Source: Melampsora larici-populina 98AG31 (Eukaryota; Basidiomycota; Pucciniomycetes; Pucciniales; Melampsoraceae). From it: DNA of 64,000 nucleotides. Positions 55,515-64,000 of this stretch are shown one piece after another. The stretch spans positions 2,395,369-2,459,368 of the forward strand of contig NW_006768765.1 in NCBI RefSeq assembly GCF_000204055.1. Reading direction: 5' to 3'. Position 1 is the stretch's first letter, and each line of letters opens with the position of its first letter. Made by a program: the position numbers and the translations under genes. Under the pieces are notes generated by a model. The model did no database searches and was not told the DNA's origin. It worked only from the letters and a program-made list of their open reading frames with translations.

Positions 55515-58441
55515 TGCATGTGTGTGAAATTTGCCAACCAAGAGCCCCTCAAAAGACCCATCCCTTAAGCTAACTCATGAAGACTTGCATCATGAGGTGG
55601 GTGAAACTTTTGGTATTCTTTTTATCTTGCCCCCCACTATGACAATATGGTATGGTGGCTAGTGCCCAAAAGTCCAAAATGTCTGACCAAAATCACCTAC
55701 AGCTAAGAATTGGATTTGTGGCCCTGCTCTTCTCTACTTGCAGGTTTCTATGAAGTTACTCATATCAAAGGTCAAATGTCTTACAGTAACTCCTTTTGGG
55801 GTCAAGAAGTGAGAACAATTGCAATTGGCACATATAAATATAATGGATGAAGGTTAACAAGGAGACTGAATTGACTGATCAGGCCTCTTCTAGATATATT
55901 CTAAGGTGGCAAACCCAAATAGTGTATTTGATACATTGTGCAAGTGTTAGAAAAGTTTCTGGCTGTTCTATTTGCTTTGTCCTATGTCTATTTATTTTCT
56001 AGTCATCATAATCTCTGGATATTGTGGACCTGGGGCAGCTTTTTACCTGCTCTGTAATACAAAAGCTGTCAGCCTTGTGTCACTGCTACACCATCACGGA
56101 GCCTCCATTTACACGGGAATATTCTTTTGACACTGAGATTGTGATGTCATGGAATATGCTTGGTGTACATATGTAGCAACACAGCAGCGTATGTTCACCT
56201 GACCATTTAGCGCGGCCGGGATTTTTGTATTCTTTTCCGTGCGCTGATCTTCTCAGAATGCCCGGTGACATGTGTAAATGACTGGTGATCTGATATGAAA
56301 ATGAAAATGTGTGTGACAAAAAGGACACTTGTGATAAGGCAAATGACAGAGTGAGGGTAGGCAATAGAGCGGTGTTGGTATACAAATACTGAACTTCAAA
56401 TGATATCAAACCGGCAGATCTGGACAAGGTTCAGAGAAGAATGCTGGATAAAACGCGGTCAAACTTTCCAAGCTAGCGGAAAATATGTTGTTGATGGGTG
56501 GAATCAAACCTGCGCACAGAGTTAACATATCTCATCACATGATTCACTTCACGCGAGCATCTTCGTCGATAAGACTCACGCGGGCTTGACCATCAACTGT
56601 ATGGAAAGAAAGGGAATAGTGTCGCGGATTGACCTTGTGTGTACACTACATAATATGGCATGACAAATGACCCCACGGAATGGCATGTTGATTTAAGCAA
56701 TGTTGATATATATCTTGGTTGCACCGGCTGTGTGGGATTTAGTACACCTACTCCTGTCCTGGCGCTGACAATTCGGATATAGACTCACATTATCAAACTC
56801 CAGATATTCAAGTCGTATCATTGCTTTTTTTTACTTCGCTATCTCTATCGCTATTTCAGTTGCTCTACATACGCTTATTCCTCCGAACGCGGTCAGAGAA
56901 GTTACCGGTTCCTTTGGCGGTGTCTTTAGGTCCTCGTCATGATTTCTTTTCTCCATGTCCTTCCACTGGAATCAAAGAATGATCAAGAAATTGAGAAAGA
57001 ACCCATCTTGTACATACACCAAATCAAACGTTCTGACAGATCTGTAAATGCAAGATATATCACCAGATCCAACTTATCTCTATGACAGAAAGCCGCGAAT
57101 CTTGATCAATCGCAACCCGCGTCAGGTGACGATATTTCGCGCACATCTTCCACGAGAGCTTGAAAGATCTTTGGAGCCCCACTCAATCAACACATCCTGA
57201 ATTTTCACTGTGATCAGTGTCCTGCTTGATCGTCGGTTTGAATGCTAGGATTAGGAAACAAATGTTGCGATGGCACACCGGTTGTAAGGCCTTTGTCTGG
57301 CACGTTGGAAGCGAGATACATACATACAAGGCATATCCAGGCCTCAAAGGAATCCTTGCAGCAGACCATAGATTAAATCCTTGATGTTATTTATGTAACG
57401 CCATCTAATAGTCTTGCGATACGTGTCGGAACTCTGACAGAAAGTCTAGTGCATTCCAGATTAATTGCCAAGGGAGATGACACAGTTCGACCAAGTTCGG
57501 CACCACAACCACCGACCACAACGAACGGGTGATCCTTGAAAGGTCTTGAAGATTGATGCTGTTACTTCATACAGCCTGACTACGCCACTCGTGAGTCGTC
57601 TCCACCTGATCATAACAGAATTACGCTTGAGGCTATACCTCCGCTCTGTGACCGCGATGACGGTATGAAGAGGTTGCGGTGTTCCTACCGCAGTCTCCCA
57701 CCTTTCTCCCAGCTCAGCTCGGCCTTGTTGGTGGGAGCAATGGGTGGTTAACCTTAACCTTGATGAGTCAATGTCAAGTCGTCGGGATAATGGCTCAGCC
57801 TAATGGCACGTTGTGTGGATTTTCATGGGTATGACAAACCCCCTTACAATCCGATCCATGCGTCCTTTCGCGAGGATAGGCGCGTATTCGTCGATCTAAG
57901 GCATGCTTTGGTGACTGTCATTTGGGCAAGCTCGATCCGATTCGCTGCATTCATTGAACTTCCATGTTTCTTCGCACTACCCGATACTTGACTCGAAATC
58001 TCTTCGCATCTCATATCCCAGGGTGGTCCACTGTACCTACCCACCTTTCACCTAATGAAACTCCCCTGGCTCCGTTTGTAGATCGACTTTAACATCTATA
58101 ATATATGACCGCCAGAGATTTCGTATGTTAGAGACTGAAGGAAGTCTTTACGTCTAGCTTTAACCATATTTTCTTTATGACCGCGCTTTTCTCCGCTCCA
58201 AACGCGACATCCTTATTCTGTACCGCTTTCAATATCTCACCTTGCCATCTTGAAGCTCAGAACTCTTCCTCAAACTTGTGGTCTGCGTGCGTGCTCATTT
58301 TTTTCACCGGCAACAGTCTTTACTTATCTTCCCTCGTCTCTTCCTGTCAACGACTGAATTGTCTTATCACTCAACAAGTCACCTGTCTGAACATTGTAGC
58401 GGCTTCGTACATTCCCCTTCTCAACTTAAACCGTTTCTATC

Positions 58442-59635
58442 ATGGGCCTACTGATCGCCGACGAAAAGCTGCTCAATGATCAAGAGCAATATCTCCTTGA
58501 CCGAAACTCTGCAGAATCGCGACGGCTGAATGATCAGCACGAGATACTTCTTAAAGCTGCGGGTGGCTATATCCCAGTCCCATTCTCGGTTCAGGCGGAC
58601 AACATCTCCGCCATACTTGATCTCGGTACTGGGAATGCTCAGTGGCTTCTCGGTTTGCGGCAGTCTGGCATCGTCGCTTCAAATGTGGAGTTGTATGGAG
58701 TGGATATTAGCGACCGTATGATGCCAAGTGTCGAAGTAGAAAAGCAATTCGGACTCACCCTGGAGGTTCGCGACCTATGCGAGCCATTTCCGTCTCATTG
58801 GAATCAAAAATTCGATCTTATTCATGGAAGACACGTTCTTATATGGATCGAACCGCGAAAATGGCCGACAGTGCTCAACAATCTGAAACAAGCTCTCAAA
58901 CCGGGAGGAACATTGGTGGTAAGCCTCAATATGGAGTATTCTTTTTAATCAGCTTCAGGTTGGACCGCGTATACTTTCTTACTTGGGGTTCTTGCCTATG
59001 TCGATGACCATGCTGTCCTTTCAGATAATGTATCCGGGTGAAATCCCCTACGATGTACACACTGATGCACCCTTGGCTTGTAATTCAGCGCCAATGAAGT
59101 TATTCTCGGCTTTCATTCGGTACGTGCTCAACGTGTCTAAAGATTTTCATGTAGGGTTAATTCTTCAGCCCTTTCGATACAGATACACTGATTATGAGGG
59201 CCTCCCTCGACGAGCTGCCAGGAATCTTCCCAAACTAATGCAACAGGCTGGCTTCGATTCCAAGACCATAACATCACATACCGGTAAAATAAATCTGGGA
59301 CGTGCAGAACCCGATGTCACCCTACGACCTGCGAGCTCTCGTCATTTAGACTTCGTCGTCCAAAAGACCCGAAAAATGAGCGAGCTGATGTCATTTGATG
59401 ACATAGGGTGTCCATCTTACGATGACGAAGACGGTGGGTCCTGAGATCTCGTGCAAAACAAGATTCCCAGTCTTACTGATAGATGTTTCCATTTTTAGGG
59501 TGGAATGAACTCAGCGAACAATGGCGGACTGCTACAACAGTAGGGTTTTACTACGACTTGCACATAATCTCGGCCCAAAGACCGGTGGAAGATCCACCAC
59601 TTAATACTTGTCCGTCGCCGACGTCAGACCTGTAA
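58442..59635 (+). CDS. SAM-dependent methyltransferase (class I, LaeA-like type)
   Basis: Three exons, 58442-58918, 59025-59433 and 59499-59635, joined in phase to give 340 aa. Motif I is ILDLGTGNAQWLLGL (~residues 60-75), followed by an acidic strand end VELYGVDISD (motif II), DLCEPFPSHWNQKFDLIHGR (motif III/IV) and the post-motif LNNLKQALKPGGTLV. This arrangement is that of fungal small-molecule/regulatory methyltransferases of the LaeA-like or TAM group. The substrate is not predictable. The first intron (106 nt) contains a possible internal acceptor near 58958, so splicing there is less certain. The C-terminus WNELSEQWRTATTVGFYYDL is well formed. No secondary-metabolite genes are nearby. 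Confidence 0.85.
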
Positions 59636-60045
59636 TTCCTTGATGAACAATCAGACTGGCATGAAGCCGTTGACAATATCTCAGTTTAATTATTGATTTT
59701 GGGCCTTGCTTTTTTTTGTATCTTGAGTTGTTTTCTAGTTTCTTACTGGGTGTTTATATGTCTGGGTATAGGCATTTACGTGATCGGGCGTTATAAGGTT
59801 TTCTATTCGATGAATTTTCTGTGCAAGTTTACTTGAGGAAGGGCAAGCTATTTAATATACTTTTTTGTACTAATTCATCAAACGCACGAGATGAGAAGAA
59901 TTTTCATTCTAAATGTGATAGATATATTATGAGGTATCGTAAGAAAGAACTCCTCTTCACAATTCTTTGCGTGTCCATCTTGATACAATCAACTTCAAGG
60001 CACGAACGCGTCTTTCCTTGAGAGCTTCTCCCCTTTTGTTTTTGA
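59636..60045. other. intergenic
   Basis: 3' flank of the methyltransferase gene. Nothing recognised. Confidence 0.45.
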
Positions 60046-60210
60046 CCCGTAGGGTTGTGACCCGACCCTGAGTGTGACGAGGCCACCCAAGGGGCATGTC
60101 CGGCCTCAGATAGACCCGAGTAGCGTTCAAAAACTCGCAGGGCCGACCAGGGCACACCCTGAAATTTAGGCCTCGAGGCTCGGCAGGCCCAGGCTCACAG
60201 GTAGGGCATA
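60046..60210 (+). mobile_element. diverged copy of the hAT-type MITE
   Basis: TAGGGTTGTGACCCGACCCT at the left, then GGGCATG, AGACCCGAGTAG, GCAGGGCCGACCAGGGCACA and CCCTGA follow the order seen in the MITE at 25078. The right end is degenerate (GGCTCACAGGTAGGG). Confidence 0.6.
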
Positions 60211-60513
60211 AAACACTCAATATAGGTGTCAAAAAACTCTCGGAGGGAGGATGTTACGTATTTCAATCAAGTTAAAACAAGTTGAAAGACTACTGAAAAT
60301 GAAAAAGCTTAGACTTTACTTCAGGTATTTGTGTATATAAAAAGTTATAGAACACTCTTTCAAGGTTCAGGTATTTGTGTATATGAGAACTTATAGAATG
60401 CTCTAAGAGCCTAGTTAGCAATGAAAAACATTGTTGAGAAGTGTACTTTGAAAATAAAACGAGTCTGCTCTGATTTTCAAAAATAAAAGATTCTACTTTG
60501 ACAAGAAATTATT

Positions 60514-61510
60514 TCAGTATTTGAGACAAACCTGATCCCCAAAGTTGGTGGGAGTGAAAGAGCCTTGGTGGTCACCCATGACTTGTAAAGCATTGGAAAA
60601 TGAGCTCTTGGAAGGTGCACTTGTGTTAGGAACTGCAAGCATTGCTTTGGCCATTTGTGCCAGATTGGGCCAGTGACATTCTGCCAACCCCCAGTAAAGA
60701 AGGGGTGTGCAGACCCCATCTTCCTGAGGTGCAAGGAGATACTCCTTGACTTCAAGTTTGATTGGAATCAATTTGGGACATTTGATGTAATGCTGAGGTC
60801 GGTCAAGAGTGAAGGTTTCCTGAGGTTCAACAACCTTGACATCAGGATTGAGTGAAGCCTTGAATTTTGAGGCTTGATTGGTGAAGTAGTTGAGTATATC
60901 TTCTTTGCCCAAACCAAGCGATTCCATTGTTTGGGCTTTGACCATGGTGAGCTTGAGACAAGGATCAAGAATGGCAGCACATATGTACACCACTTTTGTC
61001 TGGGCTGCATCCTGATGATTAATAATTTTCTTTATCATTGGCATGATAGCAGCCTTGAGTTCCTTACACTTGGAATCAGCCCAGGCCTATCATGAAATCC
61101 AAATACTGCATCAGTAAGACATCATGCAGAAAAAGATAATAATCAAAATAAGAGAATGAAGATAAAATAAACAAAATTACTAACATGTTCAAGCCAATCT
61201 ACAAGCCATTGATAGTCAGGCATGACAAGTGAGAATGTGGGGTATTGATGGCCTTCAATGATTTTGGTAACAGTAGCAAGAGGCAATAAAAACTGTACTA
61301 GATTTTTGACTAAGGTGCATTCTTCATAGTTAGTTTGAAGCACTCAAGTGCTGGGTTGTAGTTGAATTGATACTCCAACACAAATTGAAGCTCAACAAAA
61401 CAAGCAAGAGAAGAGTGCTTTGAGGACCACCAGGTCAGGACTTCATGAACTCATCCAACTTTGCGATCTAAGGTAGCACAAATTGCAATGGCATTGTCAA
61501 GAGAGGTTTT
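60514..61510 (-). pseudogene. decayed hAT transposase, C-terminal part
   Basis: The 61044-60514 exon ends with the hAT dimerisation domain: LLYWGLAECHWPNLAQMA, LAVPNTSAPSKSSFS. The usual SxR/E-R-x-FS signature has Lys in place of the charged pair. The upstream piece 61343-61200 (FLLPLATVTKIIEGHQYPTF) is the mid-domain. The segment before it (to ~61510) is interrupted by stops and frame changes. The zinc finger and first catalytic region are missing. Not similar in detail to the hAT remnant at 19047-22337. Confidence 0.65.
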
Positions 61511-62700
61511 GAGCTGGCAGGAAGATCTTCTTCTGGAAGCCTTGAATTCATGTGAGAACACTGATTACCTCAGAGGGTGAGGTAGCCTCAATAAACAGAG
61601 GAACTGAAGACAAAGTTTGTAGGATATTGGGATCAAGAGGATTGATTGGAGAATTGAAGTATGCAATCAACGGAAATAATAAAATTACAAATGTAGTTAA
61701 GAGAGGACATAAGAGAGTAGTGCTGAAAGATAAACCAAAATACATCATAAAATTGAAAGGAGAATTACATCAATAAATTGCCCCAATGTTTTATTCCCAA
61801 TCTACCAATTTCAAAGTGGCCGCAAACATGACCTCCATTTCCATTACCTTAGTGTTGTTGTTTAAGCCAGAGTCCGTTGTTTTCCCTAAAATGTGTTTAT
61901 TGTACACACAAATCAGCTTTGAAATTCTTTGATGAAGAAAACAGATAAAACACTTATCTTTTTGTGCAAGTCATGAAGAATTAGAAACCAAGCAACTGGA
62001 CAAGCCAACAGTAGTCTGTAATGATTCCATGCAACCATTTTAAAGCGTAGCAAAACCCTACAATCATGGAAATCAGTGCTGATATTCCACACTACCAATG
62101 CTATAAAAGTGTATCAATTTCTTTGGGTTGTCCACACAGTGTGGACTAGTAAGTTATGGCTGGTATTAGCCTGTGGGATCGATCAATGTTCTCATTGTTC
62201 AGTTCAGTAAATGAAAAATGTAAAAGATAAACAAATTCACACCTTCACTTGTCGCAACACCTCTGAATGAAGAGACTTGTACTTAAACCTTTTTGGCAGT
62301 TTGTGTGGCTCAATGTTACAGCTGTTTTCAAAATTAATGTCATGGTGCGGTTTTTCATTTTCATTTTTCCTTGAAAGCCACACCAAATACAGCCAATACA
62401 GGCTTGAAAGACCGGAGCGGGGGTTCAAGATTCTATGTAAAACCCGGACCGGTTTCCATCAGGTACATACCCTTACCCATTTCCGATCCCGCCACATCGA
62501 TATTTTTCTCGCTCCAACATCCACACCTCTCTTCCATCCATTTCACCTCACCTGTCGACCGATTTTCACTCCACCACACCTCCTACCCAGCCAAGCCAAG
62601 CCAGGCTCACTGGCAAGGTCTGAGGTTTGATATGCTTCACTACCCACATCCATCACAACTCTTCCCTGACACTGACTCGTATGATTTTCATTATTCCAGG
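61511..62700. other. intergenic
   Basis: No supported gene. The part from about 62470 is C/T-rich leader sequence of the Tc1-like transposase. Confidence 0.4.
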
Positions 62701-63850
62701 ATGGCTCGAGTTCGAAAGGTCCGAGGCGGAAAGTACGACGCGAGTATCAAAGTCTTAGCCATTCAGCATCTGCGTGAAGGCAAGACAATCAATCAGGTTC
62801 GAGACCTTCTGAAGTCACCAGTTACCCCACGCACAATCTCTAGATGGCACGCGCTGTACCAAAGAACGGCATCGGTTGTGCGTAATCCTGACGATTACGA
62901 GAGGTTGGGACGAAACTTAAGATTATCGGATGAGGACCGCGACTTTATGCTTGAGCTCCTGGATGGCAATCCTGGTCTATACTTAGATGAGTATCGACAT
63001 TCAATCTATCGGCAGACTGGAGAATGGATATCCCTCGCAACTATCACCCGTGACCTCAAGATTCGACTGAACCTTACTCTCAAAAAGGCTTGAACTGTGC
63101 ACCCCAATCAAAGTGACACAAAGAGGGCTCGATATCTACACGCAGTCGGAGCGTTGACACCCAACATGCTAGTTTTTTTAGGTAAGTCATCCAGTGACTA
63201 AGTTTGATTATACTTGATTCTACTCGAGGTGTCTCAGCTGATTTTTTTATATCCAGACGAGTGCGCCATCCAGGAACGCTTCCTCAAAAGACAGTTTGGC
63301 CGCGCCACCAAAGGACAACGAACCAAGAGAGTCCCATGGAGCCGGGCCGGCAAACGCTACTCACTTTTACCAGCCATCTTCAGGGGTGGCATCTTGGCAC
63401 TCGATTGCCAAGAGGGGAGCTACTATCGTCGCGATTTCGAAGGTTTTCTCAAACATCGACTGGTAAGTGGATGTTCAAGTCCTCACCGGTTGTGGACTAC
63501 CATGCTGATATGAACTGTCTGATACTGTTCGATAGTTCCCTGTCATGAATCCTTATCCCCTAGCAAATTCTGTGTTGGTCATGGATAATGCACGTATTCA
63601 TAAGGGTGGCCGGATCGCGGAGCTTGCTGAAGAAAGAGGAATACGGATAATATACCTGCCCCCATACTCACCTGATCTCAACCCCATCGAGAAGGCGTTC
63701 AGCGTCCTCAAATCTTGGTTTCGACGTACCCAATGCGTCAATGTAGCCCCGAACATAGAGAAAATCGATGTCATCATGGACTCGGCTTGGAACATTTTCT
63801 CGGGTGGTCTTATGCATCGTTTATACAGCGTGTGCGGCTATTGGGTGTAG
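62701..63850 (+). pseudogene. Tc1/mariner-like DD34E transposase with one in-frame stop
   Basis: Cut-and-paste transposase. Exons 62701-63181, 63257-63462 and 63536-63850 keep phase (334 codons). The N-terminal half is a helix-turn-helix region (KVLAIQHLREGKTINQVRDL, RTISRWHALYQR). The catalytic triad is complete: Asp in VFLDECAIQERF, Asp in VLVMDNARIHKGG, and Glu 34 residues later in SPDLNPIEKAFS. The only defect seen is TGA at 63091-63093 (codon 131), between LTLKKA and TVHPNQSD, with the frame continuing normally. The two short introns inside a Tc1-type transposase are typical of fungal members of this group. No TIR pair was assigned. Confidence 0.85.
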
Positions 63851-63904
63851 CTATGGTGCTCAAAGAGATTAGATTCCTCCTGGTGTTTCCCAAGGATCAT
63901 TTAA

Positions 63905-64000
63905 ATACTCGGTCTTGTTTCTAACCTGTCATATCTACCATCTTGTCGAACAACTTATATACTCGGTCATGTTTCTAACTGTTCTTATCTATCATCTTGT
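63905..64000 (+). repeat. 53-bp tandem repeat at window edge
   Basis: ATACTCGGTCTTGTTTCTAA and ATACTCGGTCATGTTTCTAA begin units at 63905 and 63958. Both continue to ATCATCTTGT-like ends. More units may lie beyond the window. Confidence 0.7.

Larger units (their letters stand above)
53145..58441. other. long intergenic stretch, no supported gene
   Basis: AT-rich DNA with short frames only. A minus-strand fragment at 53103-53380 (AAVDIWNPCPGGMAPKTMEQ) looks like a broken repeat-derived coding piece. A 113-codon minus frame at 56086-56427 has no motif. From 57000 onward the base composition is less AT-rich and leads into the methyltransferase promoter. The two structured repeats are listed separately. 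Confidence 0.4.

Noticed and set aside
56490..56560. tRNA-like T-arm (GGTTTGATTCC on the minus strand)
   Set aside because: No matching acceptor stem, anticodon arm or poly-T stop could be drawn around it.
1..64000. CRISPR arrays, bacterial operons or Shine-Dalgarno sites
   Set aside because: No regularly spaced direct repeats of that kind. Short GT-AG introns show the DNA is nuclear eukaryotic.

Overview
This window looks like part of a repeat-rich basidiomycete genome, most likely a rust-type member of Pucciniomycotina. That placement is an inference from the overall picture, not from a marker gene. The evidence is AT-rich DNA, protein genes split by many short GT-AG introns of about 50-180 nt, a C2H2 plus fungal_trans regulator, an intron-containing nuclear tRNA-Glu, and a dense mixture of transposon classes (Helitron, hAT, Tc1-like, a PAT/DIRS tyrosine-recombinase retroelement and several TIR/MITE families). 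One 100-N assembly gap lies at 23934-24033.

Layout. 1-9366: a large Helitron on the + strand. It has a Rep/PIF1-helicase gene, two spliced accessory genes of unknown function (both OB-fold-like by my reading), a degraded second Rep-like scrap, and a 3' end with a GC hairpin followed by CTAG|T. Its left end was not found. 9495-11020: a non-coding element with ~175-bp inverted repeats. 11900-14334: a zinc-finger transcription factor. 14335-25000: mostly non-coding and repetitive, with a decayed BED-type hAT transposase on the minus strand. 25078-25504: a hAT-type MITE with a perfect 8-bp target duplication, followed by a 42-bp perfect palindrome. 25699-27550: a SPOUT-type RNA methyltransferase. 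28024-29281: hypothetical genes. 30440-31358 (minus): a PPIL3-like cyclophilin whose first coding exon is only the ATG. 33419-34805: a TIR element with foldback termini. 36360-38049: the mitochondrial branched-chain 2-oxoacid dehydrogenase E2 subunit. 38981-39696: a hypothetical gene. 40570-40655 (minus): tRNA-Glu(CTC). 41702-43915: inositol-3-phosphate synthase (INO1). 45289-52126 (minus): a PAT/DIRS-type retrotransposon with split direct repeats, gag, RT/RNase H and tyrosine recombinase. 52412-53144: another TIR element with palindromes inside its ends. 53145-58441: no convincing gene. 58442-59635: a SAM-dependent methyltransferase. 60046-61510: MITE and hAT relics. 62701-63850: a Tc1-like DD34E transposase with one in-frame stop.

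The host genes look unrelated (amino-acid catabolism, inositol synthesis, RNA methylation, protein folding, transcription, translation) and are spaced by transposon sequence; I see no functional cluster. The strongest self-contained systems are the Helitron with its accessory genes and the PAT/DIRS retroelement. Splice sites were chosen by eye from GT/AG signals and reading-frame continuity, so exon ends are predictions.
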